Shown: one piece after another, positions 27,564 through 37,378 of the stretch
Layout: each line of letters starts with the position of its first letter
How positions within the stretch are numbered: the stretch's first letter is position 1
Assembly (NCBI RefSeq): GCF_000756305.1
Contig: NZ_JRFE01000014.1
Span: 587,006 to 651,005 of the forward strand
Direction: 5' to 3'
Origin: Myxosarcina sp. GI1
GTDB lineage: Bacteria > Cyanobacteriota > Cyanobacteriia > Cyanobacteriales > Xenococcaceae
Length of the DNA: 64,000 nt
The notes under the pieces: model-generated
Told to the model about the DNA's origin: nothing
Seen by the model: the letters and a program-made list of their open reading frames with translations, nothing else
The model's database searches: none
Made by a program: the position numbers and the translations under genes

Positions 27564-29312
27564 TTAATTCAAAACTTCTTCTAACTGATGCTGCTGCCAC
27601 AGTGACTGATATGTTCCAGGCTGCTGCAATAGTTCTTCGTGTGTTCCATCCTGAACGATTTTGCCTTTATCCATAACCATAATGCGATCGCAAATAGCCG
27701 CAGCCGCTAGCTGATGGGAAATAAAGATTACCGATCTTCGTTCGCGTTCGGGAGAAAGATTGTTTAAAATTTCTGTTGCCGTTTCGTTATCGACGCTAGA
27801 AAGAGCATCATCTAAAATTAGCACTGGCGCGTCTACCAATAAAGCCCTCGCTAGAGATGTACGCTGTCTCTGTCCCCCAGAAAGGGTAATTCCCCTCTCT
27901 CCAACTAGAGTTTTATATTGTTGGGGAAAATTGATAATTTCAGGGTGAATTTGAGCTTGTTTGGCGGCGTATTCTATTTCTGGTGATTCTACTAAGGGTT
28001 CGCCATAACGAATGTTATTTTCAATCGAGGTACTAAAGAGAAAGCTATCTTGGGGTACATAAGCGATCGCACTACGTAAAGCGTCTAAATCTAACTGAGT
28101 AATATCGCGCTCGTCTAAAAATAGCTGTCCTGCTTCGATGTTTAATAATCTAGGAATGGCATTAGCTAACGTCGATTTACCAGAGCCAATTGCGCCAACA
28201 ATAGCCACCGTTTCTCCTGGTGCGATGGTAAAGTTGAGATCGTCTAAAGCAGGTTTATCGCTGTCGGGATAAGTATAGGTGAGATGCCGAGCAATAATTT
28301 TGCCTCTGACCGCCTTTTTTGGCAAAACAATTGCATGGGGAACATTTTTAATTTTGGGTTGAGCTTGAAATATTGCTTCGACGCGATCGATACTAACTTC
28401 ACCTCGTTGATAGGCAGTAATGGTAAATCCTAATAAGGCGGTAGGAAAAACCAAACGCTCTACTAATAGAATTAATGCTACTAAGTTTCCTACGGTAATT
28501 GCACCGCTAGCGATCGCATTAGTTCCCAGCCAGAGTAAAATTAATAAACTAATATAAGAAATCCCTTCAATAACTGGAAAGAGAATATTTCTGATTTTGG
28601 CTAGTTTGAGGTTGGCACGCAACAAACGCTGATTTTTGATCTCAAAAGCCTGTCTTTCTTGGTTTTCCTGAGCGTAAATTCTAATCAATGCCATACCGCT
28701 CATATCTTCTTGGATCAGTTCGCTTAGATCGGAAAGCTTTTCCTGCACTACTTTTTGGCGATCGCGCAGTTGCCCGCTAAATAGCTGTACGGTAATAATC
28801 ATTACGGGATATACGGCGATGGAAATCAAAGTCAGGCGCACGCTGATAGGAAACATTTCCCGTAGAGTTAAGGTATAGGCAAAAATCACGTTGACTATAC
28901 TCAATAGGGCAAATCCCACCAAACGTCTGATATTATCTACATCGCTGGTAGCGCGGTTAATTAGATCGCCAGAAGTATTATTGGCAAAATAAGCTGGTTC
29001 GATGCCTAATAAATGCTGAAAAATCTTTTGCTTCAGTAAAAATTCCACCTGTCTGCCTACCCCAAAAATCGAAAGACGAGACAGCATCCGAAAGATCCAC
29101 ATCAATACCGAAAACAGCAAAAGTAACAGCGCAAAGCGAGACAGTTCGGAAAAATCAAAGTCGTTACTAAGTCGATCGATACTGTCGCCTATTAAACGGG
29201 GAATTCTAGCTCCCAAGTAGTTAACCACCAGAAGCGCGACGACACCCAGAGAAACCATTCGCCAATGGGGACGAAGGTAGTTAAATAATTGTTGCAGCCG
29301 AGAATTTGCCAT
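27564..29312 (-). CDS. ABC transporter, fused permease and ATPase (MsbA/MDR-like half transporter)
   Basis: 582 residues. The N-terminal membrane domain has about six helices, beginning MVSLGVVALLVVNYLGARI. The C-terminal ATPase has Walker A VGAIGSGKST, Q-loop YVPQDSFLF, signature LSGGQRQR, Walker B VLILDDALSSVD and the H-loop ISHQ. It works as a homo- or heterodimeric exporter in the inner membrane. Substrate class (lipid, drug or peptide) cannot be told. Its small partner gene downstream is the deacetylase-like protein, with only four bases between. Confidence 0.93.
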   Translation of the reverse strand: MANSRLQQLFNYLRPHWRMVSLGVVALLVVNYLGARIPRLIGDSIDRLSNDFDFSELSRFALLLLLFSVLMWIFRMLSRLSIFGVGRQVEFLLKQKIFQHLLGIEPAYFANNTSGDLINRATSDVDNIRRLVGFALLSIVNVIFAYTLTLREMFPISVRLTLISIAVYPVMIITVQLFSGQLRDRQKVVQEKLSDLSELIQEDMSGMALIRIYAQENQERQAFEIKNQRLLRANLKLAKIRNILFPVIEGISYISLLILLWLGTNAIASGAITVGNLVALILLVERLVFPTALLGFTITAYQRGEVSIDRVEAIFQAQPKIKNVPHAIVLPKKAVRGKIIARHLTYTYPDSDKPALDDLNFTIAPGETVAIVGAIGSGKSTLANAIPRLLNIEAGQLFLDERDITQLDLDALRSAIAYVPQDSFLFSTSIENNIRYGEPLVESPEIEYAAKQAQIHPEIINFPQQYKTLVGERGITLSGGQRQRTSLARALLVDAPVLILDDALSSVDNETATEILNNLSPERERRSVIFISHQLAAAAICDRIMVMDKGKIVQDGTHEELLQQPGTYQSLWQQHQLEEVLN

Positions 29313-29398
29313 GATACAAATCCTAGCAATTTTTAACCACCTTACCCACCTTTCTACGGGTATATGTTTTCTTTTTGTTCTTAGCTAAAGCCTATAAA

Positions 29399-30541
29399 CT
29401 ATCTTTCTGCTATAGGAATATAGGGAGCATTATGTTTTCCTGCATACACTTGAGTAGGACGAAAAATACGATTGACGGCTAGCTGTTCTTTCCAGTGAGC
29501 CAACCAGCCTGCCACGCGAGCGATCGCAAATATGGGAGTAAACAAATCTGTAGGAATGCCTAGTTTGCGATAGACTAAACCAGAATAAAAATCGACGTTG
29601 GGATAAATACCTTTGTGTGCCAACTTTTCAGAAACCAATCTTTCTAGTTCTAAGGCAATATCGTAATAGCGATCGTAGCCCATCGAGCTAAATAGTTTTT
29701 CTGCTAATTCCTGCAAAATAGTGGCTCTAGGATCTTTAACTTTATAAACTCGATGTCCAAAGCCCATAATTCTTTTTTTCTTGGCTATATGTTCTTCTAC
29801 AAAAGGACGAACATTTGCGACCGAGCCAATTTCTTCTAGCATTAACAATACTTCTTCATTGGCACCACCGTGTAAGGGTCCTGCTAGAGTACCTACTGCT
29901 GAAGCCACTACGCCATAAGGATCGGTTAGGGTAGAAGCTGTTACCATTGCCGAAAAGGTAGACGCATTAATTGTATGTTCGGCATGCAGGGTCAAACACA
30001 CGTCAAAAACTTTAGCTGCTATCGGATCGGGTTCTTTCTCTGTCAGCATGTACAAAAAGTTAGCAGCATAGTTTAATTCGTCATTAGGTTTGATCGCATC
30101 ATTTCCCTTTCGCATTTGGTGGAAAGCTGCAACCATTGTCGGTATTTTTGCCATGAGCCGTACCACAGCTTTTCTAATGTATTCGGGATCGTCTAAAGCA
30201 CGACGAGAATAAAATAGTCCTAACGCCGCAGCAGAGGTTTGCAAGGCATCCATTGGATGTCCGCTTTCGGGAAAACATTTCATCATGTCCCGAATACGAT
30301 ACTTAATTCGGCGATGAAACAAAATATCGATTTCAAATTCTCTAAGTTCTTCCTGACTTGGTAACTTACCCCAAATAAGTAAATACGAAGTTTCTAAAAA
30401 ACTTCCTTTTTCAGCCAATTCTTTAATGTCGATCCCACGATATTCTAATATGCCTTGATTGCCATCGACATGACTAATACTAGATTTTGTAGCGGGTATT
30501 CCTTCTAAACCTGGTTTATATTCACAAAATGTAGCTGTCAT
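29399..30541 (-). CDS. gltA: Citrate synthase
   Basis: 380 residues, the short bacterial type II-like form also seen in methylcitrate synthases. Motifs: ILEYRGIDIKELAE near the N-terminus, GPLHGGANEEVLLMLEEIG (catalytic His), IMGFGHRVYKVKDPRA (second His), and a catalytic Asp in NVDFYSG. It condenses acetyl-CoA and oxaloacetate to citrate in the cytosol and feeds 2-oxoglutarate to nitrogen assimilation. The ATG at 30541 begins TATFCEYKPGLEGIPA, a typical cyanobacterial N-terminus. No neighbour is in the pathway. Confidence 0.95.
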   Translation of the reverse strand: MTATFCEYKPGLEGIPATKSSISHVDGNQGILEYRGIDIKELAEKGSFLETSYLLIWGKLPSQEELREFEIDILFHRRIKYRIRDMMKCFPESGHPMDALQTSAAALGLFYSRRALDDPEYIRKAVVRLMAKIPTMVAAFHQMRKGNDAIKPNDELNYAANFLYMLTEKEPDPIAAKVFDVCLTLHAEHTINASTFSAMVTASTLTDPYGVVASAVGTLAGPLHGGANEEVLLMLEEIGSVANVRPFVEEHIAKKKRIMGFGHRVYKVKDPRATILQELAEKLFSSMGYDRYYDIALELERLVSEKLAHKGIYPNVDFYSGLVYRKLGIPTDLFTPIFAIARVAGWLAHWKEQLAVNRIFRPTQVYAGKHNAPYIPIAER

Positions 30542-30687
30542 AAATTTTCCTATATTCTTGATAAGGATAATATATCTGAAGCTACCGTAGATAAGGAAGA
30601 GCTTAAGTGGCGACTTTTACCAAAGTAATACTAAATTTATTTTTTTAGAGCGCGATCGCTCGTTCCACAACTCTCAAATCAAAAAAA

Positions 30688-31182
30688 CTAAATCGTCCAT
30701 TTCGGCGAAGTCAACAAAAACAAATTACTTCTGGCAATTGGCGTACCACTGTCGGATATTTCTAAGCCAATAATGCCAGCTTTTTTTAAAGTCAAACGCT
30801 CTTTTACACCTCCCCACACCAACATTTCTGCCCAATTAGACAAGTCTGGTTGATGACCTACTAAAGCTAAACTGCCATTTTTATTATCCCGATACCATTG
30901 CTGCTGCCATTTAATCCATCGCTGAATATCTCCATCTGGCTTGAGAAATTCGTAGTGTTCTATATGCGAACTCAAGCCGACCTTTTGTAAGATGTTAGCT
31001 GTTTGATAAGCTCGCACCAAAGGGCTAGTCAAGATTAAGTCAAATTTTATGCCGATAGACAGTAAGCGTTGAGCTACCTGGGTTGTTTTTATCTCGCCAA
31101 TTTCCGTCAAAGGACGCTGTTCGTCATCCGTATAAGTTCCTCTTTCAGCGGCGATACCGTGCCGAATTAAATATACTTTCAT
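30688..31182 (-). CDS. sixA: Phosphohistidine phosphatase SixA-like
   Basis: 164 residues of the histidine-phosphatase superfamily. The catalytic RHG is in VYLIRHGIAAERG at the N-terminus. LILTSPLVRAYQTA supplies the second Arg, and VGHQPDLS supplies the C-terminal His. SixA removes phosphate from phosphohistidine on HPt domains or PTS proteins. The target here is not known. The adjacent upstream spacer holds the palindromic repeat at 31259-31310. Confidence 0.92.
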   Translation of the reverse strand: MKVYLIRHGIAAERGTYTDDEQRPLTEIGEIKTTQVAQRLLSIGIKFDLILTSPLVRAYQTANILQKVGLSSHIEHYEFLKPDGDIQRWIKWQQQWYRDNKNGSLALVGHQPDLSNWAEMLVWGGVKERLTLKKAGIIGLEISDSGTPIARSNLFLLTSPKWTI

Positions 31183-31258
31183 TTCATTAAAGGCAACAGG
31201 GAATAGGCAATAGGCAAATTCAGTAAAAACAGACCAAACGCAACCGCTAACGCGGCAA

Positions 31259-31280
31259 GTACAGCGCGTACGCGCTGTAC
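31259..31280. repeat. 22-bp perfect palindrome
   Basis: The 22 bases read identically on both strands (half site GTACAGCGCGT). The palindrome lies in the spacer between sixA and the DHH gene and is much more GC-rich than its surroundings, so it looks like an inserted interspersed repeat rather than local sequence. Confidence 0.88.
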
Positions 31281-31296
31281 GCAGGAGCGGTGCTTT

Positions 31297-31310
31297 GAGC
31301 CGAAAGGCTC
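31297..31310. repeat. GNRA-capped hairpin next to the palindrome
   Basis: GAGCC-GAAA-GGCTC forms a 5-bp stem with a GAAA tetraloop 16 bases from the palindrome. Together they may be one structured repeat unit. Confidence 0.7.
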
Positions 31311-31398
31311 TACAAAACAGTGAAAAAAGGTAGGTACAGCTTTTTTTCTGCTTTCACCAACTAGTTGCTTTCGCTATTTAAATAATTAAAGCATCACA

Positions 31399-32649
31399 TT
31401 AGTCGGTTTGAATTAGGTTATCTTCTGGTTGTACCAAGCGCAATAATTTTTGCTTGATTTGAATGTCGAATACTTCCCATTTAAGTCTGGCATAGTCGGA
31501 ATTGTCATTAAAACTACCCAAAAAACCAATGGGAATTTCAAATCCCCCTGCCATATAGCGACCACCGCCAAAAAATCTTCCTTGAGTATCTCTACCAAAA
31601 GTTTCTTTAATAAACTCGTCGGGATCGAGGGTTAGTTTGGCAGTTCTCAAAGAACCAATCACCAGTTCGATATCTTCATCTTCGTCATGAACGATACCGT
31701 AGACTACGGCAGTATGAATATCTTCTTCGGTAACTAAAAAGTCTGCCGCTTGGGGAATTGCATCGCGGTCATCATAGCGTAGATAACCTACTCCAGAAAT
31801 AGAAAAGTTATTTTTAATAATTCTATTTCTCAAAGCCCGCTCGATTACATCCATAACGCGACGCGACCTGGCAGATTGCATTACGGCATTGAGCAACTGA
31901 GAATCGTAATAGCGACTCAAATACGCTGCTGCCATAAAATCTTCTTCTTTTGCCTGCATCAGACGGTTGGTATCAGATCTCAGACCGTGCATCAAAGCAG
32001 TGGCGCATTTAACATGATTGTCGTTACTGGTGTCAAATTCGAGCATCCCTTCTTTGATGTATTGAGTCAAGATAGTTGCAGTAGCTCTAGTTTGAGGACG
32101 CAAATCGATAAAATCTGCTGCTAGCTCTTTTTGTTTGCTGTGATGATCTATTACTACCACCAAAGGGATTTCAGCTTCTTCTACTACTCGATATAGTTGG
32201 CTATTAGTCCCCTGACTATCAATCAAAACACAACCCTGATAAACGGATAGATCTTTAGCTTGCAAAGAATTATTTAAGATCCTTTGCGCGGGTAAAGCAG
32301 TCAATCTAACTAAAGCTATGTTTTCTTGGTGCGATACCGTTCCGCCGTAAACTATGTCGCACTCAATATCGTAATTTTCTGCTATCAACAGGTAAGCCCA
32401 AGCACTAGAAAGAGCATCGGGATCGGGAAAATCTTGAATAACAACAATTTGACGTTCTCCCTTATGTTCCTCTAATACTTGTTGCAACTTACGAACTATA
32501 GGTTTGGGACTAGTCTTTTTTTTATCTTCGCGCTCTTGTTTGGTAGAATTAGCGGAAGTTTGAGATTGTTTATCGCTTGATTCTGGCGATCTTGGTTCTG
32601 GTCGATCGAGTAAATGATTTTCTAAAGCAGTATTGTTATTTAAAGACAT
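31399..32649 (-). CDS. DHH-family phosphoesterase (NrnA-like)
   Basis: 416 residues from the ATG at 32649. A polar N-terminal extension (about 45 residues, rich in Ser, Lys and Glu) precedes the DHH domain: VVIQDFPDPDALSSAWAY (DxD metal site) and LVVVIDHHSKQ (DHH). The DHHA1-type C-terminal part has the glycine-rich FFGGGRYMAGGFEIPIGFLG, which binds substrate phosphate. The family degrades short oligoribonucleotides (nanoRNA), pAp or cyclic dinucleotides. Cyclic-dinucleotide hydrolysis is possible but no linked synthase is next to it. The extended N-terminus and slightly distinct motifs suggest the cyanobacterial subfamily. Confidence 0.88.
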   Translation of the reverse strand: MSLNNNTALENHLLDRPEPRSPESSDKQSQTSANSTKQEREDKKKTSPKPIVRKLQQVLEEHKGERQIVVIQDFPDPDALSSAWAYLLIAENYDIECDIVYGGTVSHQENIALVRLTALPAQRILNNSLQAKDLSVYQGCVLIDSQGTNSQLYRVVEEAEIPLVVVIDHHSKQKELAADFIDLRPQTRATATILTQYIKEGMLEFDTSNDNHVKCATALMHGLRSDTNRLMQAKEEDFMAAAYLSRYYDSQLLNAVMQSARSRRVMDVIERALRNRIIKNNFSISGVGYLRYDDRDAIPQAADFLVTEEDIHTAVVYGIVHDEDEDIELVIGSLRTAKLTLDPDEFIKETFGRDTQGRFFGGGRYMAGGFEIPIGFLGSFNDNSDYARLKWEVFDIQIKQKLLRLVQPEDNLIQTD

Positions 32650-32816
32650 ATACAAAATATATTAAGAATTGACCTTCAACAAAACAAGTCCGAATTAAAT
32701 TTGTTCTATCTAGGTCATTAAAGGATTTTTTGAGTTATTGAAAGGCGATCGATATTTATTTAGGCATCTAAGATCTAATTTGCCACAAAATCGCTTAGAA
32801 AGAACACCACTTTAAG

Positions 32817-33314
32817 TTAGATTCCAATGACATATTTCTTCCATTCTTGATTAGAATTGCCTTTGGTATGTTTGATAATTTCAAAATGAAGACTGCTATA
32901 AGGACGACGGGGCTGAGTCAATAAAGTCATATTGGCTTCTTTAGGAGTGCGATTTCCTTTTCTAACATTGCAACGAACACAGGCACCCACTAAGTTTTCC
33001 CAGGTATCGCCACCGCCACGAGAACGGGGAATAACATGGTCTATAGTTAGTTGATCTCCTTTCGCTTTACAATATTGGCAAATATGGCGATCGCGCTCTA
33101 AAACGTTACGGCGAGTTAAAGGTATTTCTTTGTAGGGAACTCGAACATAATAACGCAGTCTAATAACGGTAGGAAGAGGAAAATCTGAATATATTTGTCT
33201 GCCTTTATATTCGAGTTGCTCGGCTTTACCTTTCAACAGTAAAACTACCGCTCTGCGCCAACTGGTAATGTTGAGCGGCTCGTAGGAGGCGTTTAACACC
33301 AGAACCTTGCCCAT
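32817..33314 (-). CDS. HNH endonuclease family protein
   Basis: 165 residues with the zinc-supported HNH core CQYCKAKGDQLTIDHVIPRS followed by GGDTWENLVGACVRCNVRKG (two CxxC pairs, His-Asn-His motif). The N-terminus KVLVLNASYEPLNITSWRRAV is the family signature found throughout cyanobacteria. It is not within an intron or intein and has no flanking repeats, so it is a cellular family member of unknown function rather than a homing enzyme. Confidence 0.92.
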   Translation of the reverse strand: MGKVLVLNASYEPLNITSWRRAVVLLLKGKAEQLEYKGRQIYSDFPLPTVIRLRYYVRVPYKEIPLTRRNVLERDRHICQYCKAKGDQLTIDHVIPRSRGGGDTWENLVGACVRCNVRKGNRTPKEANMTLLTQPRRPYSSLHFEIIKHTKGNSNQEWKKYVIGI

Positions 33315-33483
33315 ACTCTTAATTTTTACTATTTATCTGAGATAGTAACACAAACGCACTAATTTCTGAAGTTTGGTTGGCATATCGAGTGTCGCTGAAG
33401 CCAGAACAAACGGCAACACTTGACCAAATAAATTTCTAGTTTATATTTGGGGATAATTAACCAATCGAGAATCAACTCTGCCT

Positions 33484-34680
33484 ATGTTAAGTTGGCAAAA
33501 TACAGATTTGTCTTTAAAAGACGATCGCCTGTCGTTGTTAGTAAGTCGTCAACGCGCTTGGGTAGAAATAGATCTTCAGGCATTAGCAGATAACACGCGA
33601 GCTATCTCCAGATTTATTTCGCCTCAAACCGAGCTAATGGCAGTAGTAAAAGCAGATGCTTACGGTCATGGTGCGATTGAAATAGCCAAAACAGTTTTGG
33701 CTAACGGTGCTAGCTGTTTGGCGATCGCTACTTTAGCCGAAGGGGTAGAACTGCGTCAGGCAGGGATCGACGCACCAATTTTGATTTTAGGAGCGATTAA
33801 CGCCCCCGAAGATATTAAAGCCGTTGCTGCTTGGAGTTTAGAACCAACTATTTGTAGTCCCCAACAAGCCTCTGTTTTTGCCGAGACTCTATCTGAAGTT
33901 GGACAAACGCTTTCGGTTCATCTCAAACTAGATACGGGAATGTCGCGTTTGGGAACGGACTGGAAAGACGGTGTAAAATTTGTCAACATAGTTCGGAGTT
34001 TGCCCAATCTAAACCTCAAAAGCGTTTATTCTCACTTTGCTACGGCTGACGATCCCGACAAGACCATAATGAACCAGCAGCATCGGCGTTTTTGCCAGGT
34101 GATAAGCCAGTTAGAACGATCCCAATTAACGCTGCCCTATCTGCATATAGCCAATTCTGCTGCGATGTTGAGCGATCGCTCGCTACACTACGATTTGGTT
34201 CGAGTGGGGTTGGCTCTTTACGGTCTTTATCCCGCACCCCATCTAACTGCTTCTATTCCACTCAAACCTGTTATGGCAGTTAAATCTAAGATCGCACAAA
34301 TTAAAACTATTGCCCCTGGTACGGGAGTTAGTTACGGTCATCGATTCGTCGCTCACAAAGCCACTAAAATAGCCGTAGTTGGTATCGGCTATGCAGATGG
34401 CGTTCCTCGACTGCTTTCCAATCGTTTGCGAGCGATCGTTCGCGGCAAACTAGTAGCTCAAATTGGCACGATTACTATGGATCAGCTAATGCTCGATGTC
34501 AGCAATATTCCTGATTTGCAAGCAGGAGAAGTAGTTACTTTAATCGGCAACGAGGGACAGATAACACTCACTGTCGATGATTGGGCTGAGGCTTTAAATA
34601 CTATTTCCTGGGAAATTATTTGTGGGTTTAAACATCGTTTACCGAGAGTAAATCTTAATAGTAGAGGCAATGGTTTTTAA
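33484..34680 (+). CDS. alr: Alanine racemase
   Basis: 398 residues. PLP lysine in LMAVVKADAYGHGA (about 52-65), catalytic Tyr in GVSYGHRFVA, and IAVVGIGYADGVPR. It converts L- to D-alanine for peptidoglycan. The N-terminus carries about 20 residues before RAWVEIDLQALADN, which is usual in cyanobacteria. It is tail-to-tail with mutT; the two stop codons overlap (TTAA at 34677-34680), so no terminator separates them. Confidence 0.95.
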   Translation: MLSWQNTDLSLKDDRLSLLVSRQRAWVEIDLQALADNTRAISRFISPQTELMAVVKADAYGHGAIEIAKTVLANGASCLAIATLAEGVELRQAGIDAPILILGAINAPEDIKAVAAWSLEPTICSPQQASVFAETLSEVGQTLSVHLKLDTGMSRLGTDWKDGVKFVNIVRSLPNLNLKSVYSHFATADDPDKTIMNQQHRRFCQVISQLERSQLTLPYLHIANSAAMLSDRSLHYDLVRVGLALYGLYPAPHLTASIPLKPVMAVKSKIAQIKTIAPGTGVSYGHRFVAHKATKIAVVGIGYADGVPRLLSNRLRAIVRGKLVAQIGTITMDQLMLDVSNIPDLQAGEVVTLIGNEGQITLTVDDWAEALNTISWEIICGFKHRLPRVNLNSRGNGF

Positions 34681-35093
34681 GCTAAATCTTTACACAAAGC
34701 ATTAATAATTTGAATGTTAGCTTGAGGAAACTTATATCTATTGAGATCGGCTCTATTCACCCAGGCAATTTCTTCTGACTCTAAAGCCTGTGGTTCTCTA
34801 GATATATGTAGGCAGTCATGTACGTATAGCGTGACTTTAAAAGTCTGATAAGTATGCTCGATGGTCAATAGACGGTTGCCAACCTCTATTTCTATAGCTA
34901 ATTCCTCTTCTATTTCACGTTCTATACATTGCTCTACGGTTTCTCCTGGCTCGATTTTACCTCCTGGAAACTCCCAAAGTCCGCCCATTTCACCTTCATT
35001 ACGTCTACGAGCTATCAGTATGTTTTCGTTACCATCTCTAATTACTCCTACTCCGATGATTTTGTGAGGAAGTAAAAATGACCTTTTTGTCAT
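34677..35093 (-). CDS. mutT: 8-oxo-dGTP diphosphatase MutT-like (Nudix)
   Basis: 138 residues with a Nudix box in GGLWEFPGGKIEPGETVEQC and IEREIEEELAIEI (REx2EE present, the usual Gly replaced by Ala). It begins IGVGVIRDGNENILIARRRN and continues FPGGK, typical of MutT, which removes oxidised dGTP before it is incorporated in DNA. It is convergent with alr, overlapping by four bases. Confidence 0.92.
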   Translation of the reverse strand: MTKRSFLLPHKIIGVGVIRDGNENILIARRRNEGEMGGLWEFPGGKIEPGETVEQCIEREIEEELAIEIEVGNRLLTIEHTYQTFKVTLYVHDCLHISREPQALESEEIAWVNRADLNRYKFPQANIQIINALCKDLA

Positions 35094-35234
35094 AAATATT
35101 GGTTGAATTGTTTTTAGCCAAAGTCAAATACCGCTCGCCTTGGCATCTATGCTTGAGAAGAGCGGTTGGATAGATTTCTGGTCTTTACTTGTATGCGGTA
35201 AAATTCTTATTAATAACCTGTATTAATGGAAAGT

Positions 35235-35564
35235 TTAAATTTCATGATGGCGTTCGCCTGTTAGAGAGTTTTCAAAGGTCATTCTTTGTTCTGCTTTATG
35301 TAAAAAATAACCGCTCATCATAGCAGAAGCTAATAAACGTCCCAGGTTTTCGCGACTGGTGCTAATAGCTACGTCAAATTGTTCCGATGGAAGACCTCCA
35401 AGCATACCGATAATGTTGCGTTCGATAACCTGAAATACTTCTTGAGACTCTGGTTGAGACAGTTGAGCGATAGTTTCAGGACTAAGAGATTGAACGTAAT
35501 GCCATAGTTTATTACCTTCTCCCGATTCTTTAAATATACTTTGAGAATGGTTAGATCGATCCAC
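35235..35564 (-). CDS. DUF760-type protein
   Basis: 109 residues. KLWHYVQSLSPETIAQLSQP and VIERNIIGMLGGLPSEQFDV are characteristic of DUF760, a small cyanobacterial and plastid family of unknown function. The start is GTG at 35564, supported by AAGGAG about nine bases upstream. SRENLGRLLASAMMSGYFLH is a conserved helix near the end. It is soluble. A plastid homologue suggests a chloroplast-lineage role. Confidence 0.87.
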   Translation of the reverse strand: MDRSNHSQSIFKESGEGNKLWHYVQSLSPETIAQLSQPESQEVFQVIERNIIGMLGGLPSEQFDVAISTSRENLGRLLASAMMSGYFLHKAEQRMTFENSLTGERHHEI

Positions 35565-35781
35565 TATTTGGCTCCTTTTGACTATACGTTATGTATGTTA
35601 AGTTGACAAATTCACCTAGTAATAGTGATTTATTAAAAATACCCCAGGTGTATTTGAACTAAGTCTATAAAATAATTACATCTATAATTTATCAGTTTTA
35701 ATCTGTTACTAATATTCGGTATTACCGAACTGCCAGAAGCGAATTTTCCGTACTACGTGCAGTTCGATAATTTGTTACCCA

Positions 35782-36738
35782 CTAACTTGCAAGATATTCG
35801 CGAATTGCGGTTTTGCGCTTGCGTAATTTTGATAGTGCTTCGCGTTCTATCTGTCGCACCCGCTCTCTACTAATGCTCAAACAGTCGCCAATTTTGGCTA
35901 AAGTCATAGGCTTACCATCATTCAATCCAAAGCGCAGCGAAATTACTTCTCGCTGTTGATTGGTTAAATCTCCCATCAACTTATCTAAGTCTCTTTGCAA
36001 GGAAGAATAAGTTGCAAAATCTTCTGGAGATTGTCCCGTATCTTCCAGCATATCGCCTAGTTCGGTGTCGTTATTGTCACCGACTCTTACGTCTAGTGAA
36101 ATTGGTTGGCGAGATTTTTCCAGGTAGTCGCGCACCTGCTTGGGAGTCAGATCTAGTTCTTCTGCCAGTTCGGTGATACTGGCAGTTCTACCTTTCTGCT
36201 GTGCTAGCTGTCGCTGTGCTTTTTTGATTTTGTTGAGCTTTTCGGTAATATGAATTGGCAGACGAATCGTGCGTCCTTTTTCGGCGATCGCTCTAGTAAT
36301 CGCCTGACGAATCCACCAGTAAGCATAGGTAGAAAAACGATATCCTTTAGTAGGATCGAATTTTTCTACGCCTCTTTGCATCCCAATAGTTCCTTCTTGA
36401 ATTAAATCAAGAAGATCGAGATTGCGTTTGAGGTATTTTTTGGCAACCGAAACTACTAAGCGCAAATTTGCTTCTACCATTTTGCGTTTAGCCGCTTCTC
36501 CAGCATCGATTATCGAATTCATCTGCTTAGGTGACAACTCTGCTGCTTCTGCCCACTCTGCTTCTGTGGGTTCTCGACCCAACTCTTCTTGAAGTGATTC
36601 TTTAATTCGCTCGATGGCGATCGCTTTTTGAACTCTTTTGGAATAAAGAATTTCTTCCTCATGAGTTAACAGAGGAACGCGACCTATTTCTTTCAAATAA
36701 CTTCTAACCAGATCGTTAGATTTTTTGGCTGTTTTCAT
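35782..36738 (-). CDS. Group 2 RNA polymerase sigma-70 factor (SigD-like)
   Basis: 318 residues. Region 1.2 begins [20 protein letters not shown]. Region 2 includes [31 protein letters not shown] and [20 protein letters not shown] (2.3-2.4). Region 3 follows, then region 4.2 with [19 protein letters not shown]. Region 1.1 is absent, so it is a non-essential group 2 factor. Length and N-terminus match cyanobacterial SigD, but B, C, D and E types are difficult to separate by eye, so no symbol is given. A long 640-base upstream region may carry its control sites. Confidence 0.9.
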   Translation of the reverse strand: MKTAKKSNDLVRSYLKEIGRVPLLTHEEEILYSKRVQKAIAIERIKESLQEELGREPTEAEWAEAAELSPKQMNSIIDAGEAAKRKMVEANLRLVVSVAKKYLKRNLDLLDLIQEGTIGMQRGVEKFDPTKGYRFSTYAYWWIRQAITRAIAEKGRTIRLPIHITEKLNKIKKAQRQLAQQKGRTASITELAEELDLTPKQVRDYLEKSRQPISLDVRVGDNNDTELGDMLEDTGQSPEDFATYSSLQRDLDKLMGDLTNQQREVISLRFGLNDGKPMTLAKIGDCLSISRERVRQIEREALSKLRKRKTAIREYLAS

Positions 36739-37378
36739 GACGCGTTGTTAGTTTTCGAGATTGAGTGAAATTAATTGAAACTGCCAGCAGTTCAGTTGCG
36801 TAAGTATTTTTGTATTAAAAACGAAATGCAGCTTGATTGATGAGAGACTGTAGCTTTTTTGTTAAGAATAATGTCGAAAAACAAAGTTATCTTACCGACT
36901 GTTAGCTATCATCTGCATAATGGTTGATTGCACCAATTTACTGTTGTTTCTGGCTTTGCTTCTATATTTTTTCAGTCTGACCTCATTGTTTTCACTGTAT
37001 TTAGAGTACACTAGTATGTTAATTATTGTAACTTATTATTAGGAAATCCAAGCAATTAATAAATTTAATCTGCTATTTGGCGTAAGTAATGATATAGGAT
37101 ACTCGATCTTGGCAAATAATTATTGAAGCTTAGACAACAAAATGCTGTAATAGACCGAACCAATTTAACAATCTAACTTCGATCGCAGTTTCCTAGCTTA
37201 CCATGCTGTATTAAATTCATCTTACATATCGCGCTTTATCTGAGTTTGGCTCTGTATATCAATCTCACTTAACATACTAGCGATAGTACTATAAGAATTG
37301 GACTGACAAACTGTAGAAATAATTAAGTATTAGAGATATAAGTTCGCTTTAACCCGTAGTTTTTCTTAGTTCAATTTT
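36739..37378. other. Long divergent intergenic region between the sigma factor and S9 peptidase genes
   Basis: 640 AT-rich bases between divergent genes. No coding frame, tRNA or hairpin terminator was recognised. The length is unusual for this neighbourhood, and the region may hold several promoters or a small RNA. Confidence 0.35.

Noticed and set aside
32817-33314. Homing endonuclease or intron-encoded HNH
   Set aside because: No intron or intein boundaries and a family N-terminus typical of stand-alone cyanobacterial HNH proteins.
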